From: Methanobacteriota archaeon
GTDB taxonomy: Archaea; Thermoplasmatota; Poseidoniia; Poseidoniales; Poseidoniaceae
Reading direction: 5' to 3'
NCBI GenBank assembly: GCA_018659375.1
Contig: JABJMO010000064.1
Location: 1-64,000 of the forward strand
Length of the DNA stretch: 64,000 nucleotides
Shown here: piece after piece, positions 1 through 10,227 of the stretch
Position numbering within the stretch: the first letter of the stretch is position 1
Layout: every line of letters starts with the position of its first letter
The notes under the pieces: model-generated
The model's database searches: none
Told to the model about the DNA's origin: nothing
What the model saw: the letters and a program-made list of their open reading frames with translations, nothing else
Made by a program: the position numbers and the translations under genes

Positions 1-106
1 AATGCTACTACAATAAGTACAGCAAGACTCCTACTACGCATGTTCAACCATTCTAGGCTAAGTCGTTCCATTCATCAATGTGATGGATAAATGTATGAAC
101 AAGTTG

Positions 107-1003
107 TCATTCTTGACCGTACAATTTCTCGGGCAAATCTACATGGCTACGCCACAAAAACTCTTCATCAAGACCTGCTTCCAATAATTGATTTGTCCGT
201 TTTGGGACAGTCTTTGGACCCAGTACTGCACCGGGTCTTCTTAAATCGTCCATGTAATCAGTTTCTAACAAAAATCCATGGCTAGAGGAGGTTGCTGTCT
301 GCAGCAAAGTTTCCATCGCACCTTTGCCGATTAAAACACTTGGAGTTAATCCCTGAGTCACTTTTTTATCCACATTTGGGGGAGAATAATGCCTAACTAA
401 TCGTTCTGTGGAAAGACCAGATTTATCGGCCATTTGAGCCATGTCTCGATATGTAGATTCTAACTCACCCTCTACATGCAATTGCAAAGCAAAGCCATCT
501 TGTGCAGCCATGTGCATTGTCTCCAATAATAATTCGTTGGACAATTGCCAGATCTCGTCTGAAACATCCCAATGCGGGCGTCCAACTTCTCCAATAGCAT
601 GTGCTTGTCCCTCGTGGAAAAATTTCACTGCTTCCTCTATACTATTACGATAATTTTCCATGGCTTTTTCTTTTCCTAACAGTGAATCTTCATCAACCCA
701 TTTAATGAATTGATGAGCGAATGCGGCTGGATGTGGACCCAGTACGACTCTAACTCCCAAACCCAATTCGGTTCTTACTTCTCTAGCCATGTTGATAGTA
801 TCTTGATAGGATTCTCGATGACCTTGTTTGGTCGTAGGTGGAGATTTGAAATCTGGGCAATGCACCAACACAATGTTGGTTCCGCCTGCCTTTTTGAAGT
901 CTGAAGCGGCCTCTAAAAATCTTCCATTTCTATTGAGGTGGAAGTGGTTATCAAGTATCGGGCCTTTCCAAGCACTATTTGATGATGTCATTGAATCACT
1001 CAA
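107..1003 (-). CDS. TatD-like metal-dependent hydrolase (amidohydrolase superfamily)
   Basis: N-terminal ILDNHFHLN metal-binding-like motif, VVLGPHPAAF, AIGEVGRPHWD, ALQLHVEG, RHYSPP; overlaps the next gene by 4 nt. Confidence 0.7.
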   Translation of the reverse strand: MSDSMTSSNSAWKGPILDNHFHLNRNGRFLEAASDFKKAGGTNIVLVHCPDFKSPPTTKQGHRESYQDTINMAREVRTELGLGVRVVLGPHPAAFAHQFIKWVDEDSLLGKEKAMENYRNSIEEAVKFFHEGQAHAIGEVGRPHWDVSDEIWQLSNELLLETMHMAAQDGFALQLHVEGELESTYRDMAQMADKSGLSTERLVRHYSPPNVDKKVTQGLTPSVLIGKGAMETLLQTATSSSHGFLLETDYMDDLRRPGAVLGPKTVPKRTNQLLEAGLDEEFLWRSHVDLPEKLYGQE

Positions 1004-1536
1004 AGAAATAGGTTATGCTCTTCTAATTGACCCTTCCAATAAACTGCCGACATTGCAACCATATTTGGGTGCCTAGCATCACTTGCAACACATTTACCAT
1101 TTGGCCATACGTATAATTTCAAATTATGACGTGAATCTTCAATAATTGCGCAGCCTAATCTTTCATCATACATGGCTTGTCCTGCAGTAAATTCTTGGTT
1201 CATTATTTCAACATTTACTGACTTGTCAAAATTAAATGAAGCAATAACTGGGCCAAGTTCAGTTTGTAATCCTGAGTCGTCCAAACCTAAGCGCAGTAAG
1301 AGTTCCTTAGCGGCCGCCCTTGCAGCCTCAACGCGATGAGTGCCATGAACTACAATCCTGCCTTCCTCATCGATAATTATCGTAGCACGTGGTTTTTCCA
1401 ACGATTTTATCACGATACCACCGTTCTTTTGACCTGCCAGTTGCGATACTACTGCATCGTGATTTACTGGACTGAGGGGGACAAATCTCACCAATTGATT
1501 TTCAACTCTAACATCTACTCCGCCAACAGCCATCAC
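1000..1536 (-). CDS. TBP-superfamily (TATA-binding protein-like) protein, divergent
   Basis: Two repeats resembling the TBP saddle: GIVIKSLEKPRATIIIDEEGRIVVHGTHRVEAARAAAKELLLRLG and YDERLGCAIIEDSRHNLKLYVWPNGKCVASDA, colinear with TBP 'PGvvyRikePkataLiFsSGKmvvtGaks'. Confidence 0.6.
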   Translation of the reverse strand: MMAVGGVDVRVENQLVRFVPLSPVNHDAVVSQLAGQKNGGIVIKSLEKPRATIIIDEEGRIVVHGTHRVEAARAAAKELLLRLGLDDSGLQTELGPVIASFNFDKSVNVEIMNQEFTAGQAMYDERLGCAIIEDSRHNLKLYVWPNGKCVASDARHPNMVAMSAVYWKGQLEEHNLFL

Positions 1537-2339
1537 TCTTCCTCCATGTCACCCGTTGAAGTCTTGTTTGATGAATTCTCCTCTATCTTTGGCATCGTTT
1601 GCAATAATTCCGCAATATCTTGGCGCCACGGTAAAAATAACGGCACCAATAATACAGTTGAGGCCCCATATTCTTGACGAAGTTCAGCGAGAGCGCCCCG
1701 TAGCCTGGCTGCAAATCTTAGATTACGGCTATGGGAAATTTTTTCCCCAATCAGCCATTCATTCAAATCCCACCATGTTGCGGATAATACCGCCGCAGAA
1801 GAGTGGTTCGGGCTAACTCCTTTAGGTGGTTTTTCTGCTTGAAAAATATTTTGTTTGACTCTTTTACGCCACTTTTTGCCTACTGTTACCAGCCCAAACA
1901 GTTTCTTCCAACGAGAGACCTCCCTGGCTTCATCAATCATATGATGTTCCCAAGCCTCATCATCTAATTCTGGTTCTATGAAAAAAACTGGCCGTGCATG
2001 TCGCTCTGCTAGCCTGTGCACACGACGCGGCTCTGGGTCTGGAAACCTGCCTGCAGTTATATCTTCTAATTGCATTACCTCTTCGAGAAATAGCCCCATC
2101 GTGCCCCCAGAAATAAGGCCATGGGCAAGGTTTACGCCGTTTGACTCCACTTCATCTTTTTCTTCTTGCCGCCAAAGATCTACTACTTCTTCAGATTCCA
2201 ACAAAGCCAGGCCGTGCCATTCTTTTGATGGTCTTAACTTCCGCGGATATACTAATGTCGGTATCGTTCCATGAAGGAGAATTGATCCGCCATCCGGATC
2301 CTCCCAGAGAATGTCTTCCCAGGAAAGTCTTGAACTCAT
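1533..2339 (-). CDS. Hypothetical protein, translationally coupled to the TBP-like gene
   Basis: Long ORF overlapping the downstream gene by 4 nt; no family recognised. Confidence 0.6.
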   Translation of the reverse strand: MSSRLSWEDILWEDPDGGSILLHGTIPTLVYPRKLRPSKEWHGLALLESEEVVDLWRQEEKDEVESNGVNLAHGLISGGTMGLFLEEVMQLEDITAGRFPDPEPRRVHRLAERHARPVFFIEPELDDEAWEHHMIDEAREVSRWKKLFGLVTVGKKWRKRVKQNIFQAEKPPKGVSPNHSSAAVLSATWWDLNEWLIGEKISHSRNLRFAARLRGALAELRQEYGASTVLLVPLFLPWRQDIAELLQTMPKIEENSSNKTSTGDMEEE

Positions 2340-2349
2340 TATAGCTCAC

Positions 2350-5300
2350 TCATTGGTTTTCCAGCCATTCTTCTAGTTGCTGGATGCTCCAACCTTGATC
2401 AAAGTACGCTTGTATCTCTTCTTGAGTCCAGAAAGTGAATTTCTCCATTGCCTCCGCCATTTCTGGTGACACTTGAGCTGCTGGTGCTGAATAACTTTGA
2501 GTTGCAGGAATAGATGCATATGATTTGTCATCTTCATCATCGTATACCTCATCAAAATCACCGTCGTTGTTTCGACGAGAGATGACCACAACAGCAACCG
2601 CTAAAATAGCGATAACTGCAATAAGGATTATCACGATTAAACCAGTTGAAAATCCGGAATCACCGGAACTCGACGCTTTAACGTTGAAAGTTTTGGATTG
2701 ATCTTTACCGTTAAACAACTCTTCACCGGTTTCATTATCATATACGATGTAGTACATTCCAGTTGTGGCATCAGTAAATTCTGCCAATTCAATAGAGACC
2801 CACATGGCTTGGTTTTCGCCAATAATCTCGCTTACAATATATCCTTCAAACGCTGGCACACCGTTATTGATAACAGAGCGTATTTCTAAATCAGCAACAC
2901 CAGGAATACCAGAGTTTACCAGTTCCACCTCAAGTTTTACTTTATCTCCAACTTCAGGAGACTCCGGGATGGTTCTGATATTTCTAACATTGAAATCAGT
3001 TCCTTCGAATTCTAGCGTGTACGTAGAACTATCTTGGCCATTTGTGTCACTACCTTCGATACCAGAGGCAGTTCCGTCATCGTTATACCTTCCTGCTCCA
3101 ATTATTGGAGAGCCCGCACCATCTTGAGTTTCTACCCACATCACTAGATTAACCGATAGCCCGGGGGTGTTTAGGTCAGATTCTGTCACATCAAACTGCC
3201 CAATACCAACAGGCCACAAATCAACACAATCAGCAGATGCTCTAACATAACCTAAGCTTCCTCCGGTAAGATTAAGCGAGTTTGTCAGGGGTTGTGTGCC
3301 ATAATTATCTTGGTACACACTCCAAACATTACCATTAGTGGGATCTCCGTCGTAAAACATCCAATTTAGTTTAGTATCTTCCTCTGATATCGAACCGCGT
3401 TCTTCTATTTGGCTGGTAACGTCTACACAGTGGTACGTTGATGTAGGCATGGTTGTGTATAATTGCTCATCTAGTCCGCTAACAGTATTTTCACCACGAG
3501 TAGCAGACCATGAACCGAAAACAAGTTTTGGTGCCTCATCATCAACTTTTATTACGAATTTTGAACAACCGTTAATGTTTGAACCAAAACAATACGAAGA
3601 TGTTAGATCATCTGCACCAATTGGCAGATTGATTAGTCTAAATGTATATTCAAATTCATTTTGATAGGATGGCATCTTAATCGGAATCTCAAAACTACCA
3701 CCAGTAAATGTATGTGTGGTAATTTCTTCATCTACCGAATCGTAATCTTTCTCAGCGTCTCTAAACACTTCTTTTCGAGTAATTTCCATGGTCAATTCAA
3801 CCTCAGGTCTAATGAAAACGTTCTCTAATATTCCAGAGGTGAACGAGTATTGCCCTTGGAAAAGGACATTATCTCCTCCAGTAACTGAACCTATGAAATC
3901 ATCTTGACCAATTTCGTGATAAAGATTTTCAGAAATAGGAACATCCTGATCTGTAAGAGTTGGAGAGATCATTTCTTTTCCATCTAGATTAGAACGGAAA
4001 TCTAACCTCATATCGTTTTCATATATCCATGTTTGACGGAATGAACTTTCAGAAAAGACTGGAGAGTTATCTAAATCTTTTATCTGGAAAGATGGTGTGT
4101 ACTCGCCAACTAATGGTAATCCCCAATCAAACGAAATAGGAACAGTAATTATGAAATTTGGTTCAAATGGGTCAAGAAGTGTATTGTCATCAATTGTCCT
4201 AATAGTGGCTCTTGACTCGCCTTGTGAATTTTCTAAGATGGAAAACATGTTGCTGTTTGTCCAGGCAGTTTGATTTCTAGGATAATATGTTATTTTTGAA
4301 TCGTAGTTTGTTTCTTGAGGTGCCAGCGTGAATTCTACAAAGTCCACGTCTCTCCATCCGTTTCCATCCTCTGCATCGATGATGATGTTGTATTCATTAC
4401 CAGCAAACATAGTTTGGTTCCAAACACCGACTCCTTCGGGAGGATTTGACGGAATATTTTCAATCATGCCGGTGCCAAAAGAATCTTCAATCTTAAGAGA
4501 GTTAATCGTCGGGTACTCAAGGTCCATACTGACGTATGTCACATAGTCATTATCAAATCCGGGGCTGCCCCCATCTACTGAATTGCCTGCTAAATCGTAA
4601 CATTCTATCCATAAACTGACCTTACCTTTTAGACCAGAATTGGCAAAATCGTTGTAAGTTCCAGAAAAAGTGGCATTTTGTGAGTCAACGCTTACAGTGG
4701 TGCCAATTTGAACATATTCTGAACTCTCCGGTAGGCCGTTGGAATTTGAGTCGTGGTCATACTGGACCCAAACATGCATAACGCCAGATTCAGGAGGAGT
4801 TGGAATGTCGCTAACTGTAAACCGGAAGTCTTGCGACAGTTTTGGAGTAGCCCAGGAATCGTCGAATACTTGTCTCCAGTTGTCGTCCGAATTTATGTCA
4901 CCTTCGCCAGAGTTTCGTTTGTATAATTCTACAGACTTTAGGTTTGGATCTAGTATATCGATAGACAAGTTGAATTGTATCCCACAATCAGAATCTGGAG
5001 AGTATTCCGATGGAGGGCAAATGATATCCCCACCTTCGTAACCAACCATTCTGAAACGGTAGGTTTCTGAACCAGATGCAAACAAGCCTAAATTCACATT
5101 CCAATCAAAATATCCGTTTATTACGCCGCTTCTGTTGGCAATCTCCGACCAAGTAATGTTGGTAAATTCGCCATCGATTTCCAAACCTCGCTCTTCTACC
5201 ACAAGATAGTATAATGTTGGATCTGGAGATGCTTGGACATTTTCAAATGAAACATTACCCTCTAGTCTTATGTCTTGGTTTGAATATGCTTCAGCCAAAT

Positions 5301-8286
5301 CTTGTAACTCTCCTGCGGTGTTAAACAGGGTAAAGTTATTTACTAAAACATCATTTTCAACAGCATTGCTGGAAATTGGTGAAAGGAGTTTACCGGACAA
5401 CATTCCAATAATTCCATTATCAGCAACTGATTCAGATAAAATCACCACACTGGACTCGTCATCCCAGTTTGAATTAATAGTAAACTTCCAAGATACTTGT
5501 TTACCCCCATTGTCACCTAGTGAAGTGACTGAGGAAGATGGATGAATGGAAATATAATCATTCTCATCACCTAACTCGTAAAACCCAGAAAGTACATCAT
5601 ATCCGAGGTATAAGGAGCCAAAATCCCCTTTGAATTTAATCCTACAATCATCTAAATTAGCACCTGTTGAAGGATCTACTTCATGAGTGGTAGTTATGCT
5701 GTAAATCTCACCAGTTGCGTATAATCCGTCGTAGGGAGCGTTCCATGTGAGCGTAGAATCATAGCCCTGTTGAGAAATAATAGAGAGATTTGAAAATCCA
5801 AGTTTGCCCCCTTCAGCAGATTCCACGGTAACTGGGATATATGTGTTGGATGATTGAATTTGGCCTAAACCCTGATTAGAGGTAGCAACATATTCTTTCA
5901 GGTAATCTGAGAATCCAGAACTTATGGTGGCGTTATATTGATAAACAATCCGTAACCTTTCTAATTCAACAGACCCGCCGTTATTGGTATCTGTTTGTGT
6001 GACTCTAAACCCTATTCTAACCCAATCAATACCACTTTCATCGGTTTTTATTGAAGGAGTAGTCGGATCAGACAGAATTGTATTTAGAAATATCTTGGAT
6101 TTGTTTCGGGAATTCATGGCATCATAGAGGCTAAAGTCTTCTTCGTTTGGTGTCAGAGTTAACGGGATTTGATCTGCCCCTACTATCAAATCAAGGTAAA
6201 AACCTTCGGTGGAACTGTTGGTGTTGAATATCGAATTGTCAGTTAATCTCACATCAAAGAATGATGCTTGACTATATTTGGGAAGCAAAAAGAAGCCCCC
6301 CACCTCTGTGCCAGTGACTGAATCAATGGTTATTTTGGAATTGATATTTTCTTGACTAATCCCATTTATCTCACCATTGTAAAATTTTGTCTGATAACCA
6401 AATTTACCAAACCCGGGTTGGTCAAAGACCCATTCTGCTTCACTGTCATCAGTAAAATCCACAGATAAATCAGATAAATGGTGGCCAAAACTTAGTTCTA
6501 ACCAAATATTGGTGATAGTACAATCTGTCTGAAAGGGTATTTTGATGGAGAATTCGAATATCGGGGCTTCAAATTCATAACCAATATTCTCCTGCAGTAT
6601 AATTGATGAAGGATTGAAAGGAGAGTATAGTTCAAAAGAAGTGCCGCAGTTTTTGAAGCCTGATAATGTTAAGCCATAGATTGGTTTGGAAAACTCACCT
6701 AAGCTATTTTGTTGGATTAAGTTCGTGCTATTGATGTAGTAATCATAACCGTTAACATTGATATATTCAATCTGACCTTCTGTAACATTAAAGTCTCTTA
6801 CTAAGTTTAGGTCGTTGAACGTAACACCCATCTCAGTTCCTAAGATATAACCATAGAACACTGGAGTTGAGATTTTATTCGATCCCGAATTAAATGTTAT
6901 TTCAAGATCAATATATGGATTGTCATCTACGTCTACGCCCCATAATTCAATGACTGGCCCTTGTAGATCTTGATATATTACTCCATCATTTGAAGTAACT
7001 ACTAATCCGGTAATCGAATTTCTGATGGTATAACTTAGGGTAGATTCTGCTGGTTCAAACGTATCCACATACAAGATGCCGTAGCCGTTAGGCGATTTAT
7101 CGGAATAATTTGACTCAGGCATAATATTGGCAATCACCATTACAGACTCCTGTTCATATGATTCCCCGATACTTACGTCATCTATGTACCAACCAGGTGT
7201 AGGGAATTGAGCCACTTGACCCGGCGCATCTGCTCTGGATAGCACGAAACTTACTTTCACATATTTCCCTAAGTATGGGGCTAGATTACTTACGATTGTG
7301 GCCCAACCATCAGTATTTTGTGGATTTATTGAACTACCTGCTAAGCCGAATTGGTTACTTGTTATCGCACCACATTCAGGTGAGATTCTATTGGCTGAAG
7401 CAGAATTTGCGTCTTTTGAGTAAAGTCCATTACCTGCGTTGATGCCGCTTACGCCAGTCAATGGCAGATTTATATTCAGCATCTCATCAACTTCTTCCCC
7501 GTTAAACAGCCCCGTGCTAGAATACGAGATTTCAAGATAAGCACAATCATCATAATAATAATAGCCGCCGCCATTTGGATTAAACTTAGTCTCTAGTTGA
7601 TGCCAAGAAGAAAAACGGAGGTATGTGTCATTGAGTGCGCTATCAAGGTAGGTAACCGGAGTTGTAAGACGATATTCGTGAGCATCGATACCTCCTCCAA
7701 GGCCAGTATCAAGATCGTTAGTGTAATCATCATCAAAGATGGAAGTACCCCAACACATATCTCCTGATGCACAATTATCTGGCCCTCCTTTTAGGGTTTT
7801 AAACGGGATTTTTCCAAAATCCCATGCAATTGGTGTTCCGTCATCCTGACCCCAAAAGGAGGTATTATCAAAATTCGAACCATTAATTTCAAAATCACTG
7901 ATTAATGATTCTGAGTTTAGTTGTACTGTATTATAATTAGAGTCTTTGTTGAATATAAAATCATCGACAGTGGAAAATGAAGTCGCACCATTATTCAGAC
8001 TTGGGTCCCAAGAAGATTTTATTATTTGATCATAACCAAAATCAGTAGAATGAGTTAATGGATTTGAACTGATATCTATCGATGCTGCAGTTATCGTCTC
8101 ATCATTTGGCACGTAAAATCCTCCATCGGTAGTATTAATCGAATTTACCCCATCTTTGAATTCGATAGTAACTTCTGATGACCCATCGGCAAATGTAGTC
8201 ACTGTATTAGCTGCTGCAAACGGGGTTAGAATCATTAACAAAGTCAAAAAAAGTGAAGTTTTTATCTGGTTTTTCTCAATCGCCAT
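2350..8286 (-). CDS. Giant (1978 aa) secreted, C-terminally anchored surface protein
   Basis: N-terminal signal peptide, long beta-rich Asn/Ser/Gly-rich ectodomain, C-terminal TM (GLIVIILIAVIAILAVAVVVISRR), short cytoplasmic tail FTFWTQEEIQAYFDQGWSIQQLEEWLENQ. Confidence 0.8.
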   Translation of the reverse strand: MAIEKNQIKTSLFLTLLMILTPFAAANTVTTFADGSSEVTIEFKDGVNSINTTDGGFYVPNDETITAASIDISSNPLTHSTDFGYDQIIKSSWDPSLNNGATSFSTVDDFIFNKDSNYNTVQLNSESLISDFEINGSNFDNTSFWGQDDGTPIAWDFGKIPFKTLKGGPDNCASGDMCWGTSIFDDDYTNDLDTGLGGGIDAHEYRLTTPVTYLDSALNDTYLRFSSWHQLETKFNPNGGGYYYYDDCAYLEISYSSTGLFNGEEVDEMLNINLPLTGVSGINAGNGLYSKDANSASANRISPECGAITSNQFGLAGSSINPQNTDGWATIVSNLAPYLGKYVKVSFVLSRADAPGQVAQFPTPGWYIDDVSIGESYEQESVMVIANIMPESNYSDKSPNGYGILYVDTFEPAESTLSYTIRNSITGLVVTSNDGVIYQDLQGPVIELWGVDVDDNPYIDLEITFNSGSNKISTPVFYGYILGTEMGVTFNDLNLVRDFNVTEGQIEYINVNGYDYYINSTNLIQQNSLGEFSKPIYGLTLSGFKNCGTSFELYSPFNPSSIILQENIGYEFEAPIFEFSIKIPFQTDCTITNIWLELSFGHHLSDLSVDFTDDSEAEWVFDQPGFGKFGYQTKFYNGEINGISQENINSKITIDSVTGTEVGGFFLLPKYSQASFFDVRLTDNSIFNTNSSTEGFYLDLIVGADQIPLTLTPNEEDFSLYDAMNSRNKSKIFLNTILSDPTTPSIKTDESGIDWVRIGFRVTQTDTNNGGSVELERLRIVYQYNATISSGFSDYLKEYVATSNQGLGQIQSSNTYIPVTVESAEGGKLGFSNLSIISQQGYDSTLTWNAPYDGLYATGEIYSITTTHEVDPSTGANLDDCRIKFKGDFGSLYLGYDVLSGFYELGDENDYISIHPSSSVTSLGDNGGKQVSWKFTINSNWDDESSVVILSESVADNGIIGMLSGKLLSPISSNAVENDVLVNNFTLFNTAGELQDLAEAYSNQDIRLEGNVSFENVQASPDPTLYYLVVEERGLEIDGEFTNITWSEIANRSGVINGYFDWNVNLGLFASGSETYRFRMVGYEGGDIICPPSEYSPDSDCGIQFNLSIDILDPNLKSVELYKRNSGEGDINSDDNWRQVFDDSWATPKLSQDFRFTVSDIPTPPESGVMHVWVQYDHDSNSNGLPESSEYVQIGTTVSVDSQNATFSGTYNDFANSGLKGKVSLWIECYDLAGNSVDGGSPGFDNDYVTYVSMDLEYPTINSLKIEDSFGTGMIENIPSNPPEGVGVWNQTMFAGNEYNIIIDAEDGNGWRDVDFVEFTLAPQETNYDSKITYYPRNQTAWTNSNMFSILENSQGESRATIRTIDDNTLLDPFEPNFIITVPISFDWGLPLVGEYTPSFQIKDLDNSPVFSESSFRQTWIYENDMRLDFRSNLDGKEMISPTLTDQDVPISENLYHEIGQDDFIGSVTGGDNVLFQGQYSFTSGILENVFIRPEVELTMEITRKEVFRDAEKDYDSVDEEITTHTFTGGSFEIPIKMPSYQNEFEYTFRLINLPIGADDLTSSYCFGSNINGCSKFVIKVDDEAPKLVFGSWSATRGENTVSGLDEQLYTTMPTSTYHCVDVTSQIEERGSISEEDTKLNWMFYDGDPTNGNVWSVYQDNYGTQPLTNSLNLTGGSLGYVRASADCVDLWPVGIGQFDVTESDLNTPGLSVNLVMWVETQDGAGSPIIGAGRYNDDGTASGIEGSDTNGQDSSTYTLEFEGTDFNVRNIRTIPESPEVGDKVKLEVELVNSGIPGVADLEIRSVINNGVPAFEGYIVSEIIGENQAMWVSIELAEFTDATTGMYYIVYDNETGEELFNGKDQSKTFNVKASSSGDSGFSTGLIVIILIAVIAILAVAVVVISRRNNDGDFDEVYDDEDDKSYASIPATQSYSAPAAQVSPEMAEAMEKFTFWTQEEIQAYFDQGWSIQQLEEWLENQ

Positions 8287-8609
8287 GTTATCGCCTGCCC
8301 ACTACCAAAGCGTCCATCACTAAAATCCATCGCTTTTTCGAGTAATAAAGGCTCATATCGTAATTATTGATTTAGTACAATTACAAATTGCTGTTATAGA
8401 GATTGTTTCCTCTTTAAGTTAACATAAACAAACTGTTTCTACCTGATATAGAAGCGTAATCGCCACTCGCAGAAACCGTTCTGTTCGACCCCATAGCATT
8501 GCAAATTTTCAATATCTGCCAATTCTAGTAAAAACATGATGTCACTAAACCACATGATGAAACCTATTTCATGGCGTGACTTCTTGAAGTAGAAACTATT
8601 GCCTTTGCC

Positions 8610-9065
8610 ATGGAACCTTATTCCAAAGAGCCTGTCACGCTAATTGAGCACGTTTTTCCAGGAGACACCAATGATCATGATACCTTATTTGGTGGGAAAC
8701 TATTGTCGATAATGGATAAAGCTGGAGGAATATCATGTTCTAAATTCGCCCATCGCGAATTTGTCACTATTTCCATTGATACACTGAAATTTATCGCCCC
8801 TGCTAGACAGGGTGATTTGCTTGAGGTGACTGGCCAGGTAGTCTACACTAGCACTCACACCGCATGCTCAAAAGTAACTGCTTTTGCCGTAAGTAAAGCA
8901 ACATGGGAAAAGAAGAAAATCTGTGAAGGATACTTTTTCTTTGTTGCGATCGATTCAATGATGCGGCCAATACCAATACCGCAATTTGTTGTCGAAAATG
9001 ATGATGAACAAATTGAATGGAACAAAGCAAAGCGGATAAGAAGTAACATGGTTGGCCAGAAGTAA
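8610..9065 (+). CDS. Acyl-CoA thioesterase, hotdog fold (YciA/BACH-like)
   Basis: VFPGDTNDHDTLFGGKLLSIMDKAGGISCSKFAHREFVTISID. Confidence 0.8.
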   Translation: MEPYSKEPVTLIEHVFPGDTNDHDTLFGGKLLSIMDKAGGISCSKFAHREFVTISIDTLKFIAPARQGDLLEVTGQVVYTSTHTACSKVTAFAVSKATWEKKKICEGYFFFVAIDSMMRPIPIPQFVVENDDEQIEWNKAKRIRSNMVGQK

Positions 9066-9112
9066 TTGGTAATAGCCCGTAAATTCATTTGAAGGTGCTC
9101 GGTGGGATAGAC

Positions 9113-10135
9113 ATGACTGTATTGAATGTGGCAATGTTTGGTAGTGATGAATTAGCCAAAGATGTTGCTAAAGCAACAGACCAAAGGGATGTTCATACTT
9201 ATGTTCACAAAGAGTTAACCGATGGGGAAGCAAAAATCATCTCAATAATTAGACCTGCAAAATTTCCTGAACGCTTACGTCCATTATTGAATGCAATTTC
9301 AGCAGGCAGAGTAGGCCTAATAGAAATAAACGAAATTGATGCAACTCTAGGGGAGGTAATAGTTGCCTTTGCTAGCTCCAGTATCAAGCGAGGAATTGCA
9401 GTTATTAGACCGTTAGATGGTGGATGGGTTGACCAAGACATGGTTGAGAAAATGTTTATGCAAGCAGGATTGGATGGCTGGCAATTTATGCAACCTGATG
9501 GACTAGAAATTAGAAACCAACTTTACGCATTGATGGACGAGATTAATGATGAGTTAATCCAATCTGCACAATCACCGTTAGTCGTTAGTATCGACCAATA
9601 TTTCAATGTCAAAGGCATTGGACTAGTTGCGATTGGTTACGTTCAATGTGGTACCCTGAAAGTTCATGATGAATTGCACATCTTACCGGCCAAAGGTAAT
9701 GGAAGTACAAAATCACTGCAAGTAATGGATGATGACGTAGCTGAGGCTCGTTCAGGAGACAGAGTCGGAATCGCCTTGAGAAATGCCAAAGAAGAATCAC
9801 TTAGTAACGGATCAATCATCGTGAAGCCGGCGCTGATAGATAAAAAAACCAATACTGACATTCCATTGTCGGTAATTGAACACAAGTCATCTAGGCTAAA
9901 ATTATCAACTTCTCCGTTTCAAAAACGCCAACTAGTCGAAGGTGACGTAATACATGTCAGCCTAGACTTACAGTTTATTGTTGGAAGAATCAAATCAGTC
10001 GATGGAGATGATTTGATTGTTGAATGGGAATCTCCCCTTTATGTTAGGAGAGATAACCAAGAACAAGCAATTATTTCTCAATTGGACTCAAAACCAAGAA
10101 TTATCGGTTCGGCTGAACTACATCAAAATCAATAA
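9113..10135 (+). CDS. EF-Tu/SelB-like translation-factor paralog with degenerate GTPase domain
   Basis: Domain II-like segment (PLVVSIDQYFNVKGIGLVAIGYVQCGTLKVHDELHILP...KSLQVMDDDVAEARSGDRVGIALR) after an N-terminal region with no P-loop and no NKxD; start set at MTVLNVAMFG. Confidence 0.6.
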   Translation: MTVLNVAMFGSDELAKDVAKATDQRDVHTYVHKELTDGEAKIISIIRPAKFPERLRPLLNAISAGRVGLIEINEIDATLGEVIVAFASSSIKRGIAVIRPLDGGWVDQDMVEKMFMQAGLDGWQFMQPDGLEIRNQLYALMDEINDELIQSAQSPLVVSIDQYFNVKGIGLVAIGYVQCGTLKVHDELHILPAKGNGSTKSLQVMDDDVAEARSGDRVGIALRNAKEESLSNGSIIVKPALIDKKTNTDIPLSVIEHKSSRLKLSTSPFQKRQLVEGDVIHVSLDLQFIVGRIKSVDGDDLIVEWESPLYVRRDNQEQAIISQLDSKPRIIGSAELHQNQ

Positions 10136-10227
10136 TTCGGCCAAAATTAACCACCCAAAATAACGGGTTTTATTGGAGTAAATTTGCGGTGGTTTGATAA
10201 CCTAGACAATATGCTTGGAATATTGGG

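Noticed and set aside
4328-4546. Numerous short plus-strand ORFs antisense to the giant surface protein
   Set aside because: Low-complexity antisense translations without SD sites or domain features; expected by chance opposite a 6-kb CDS.
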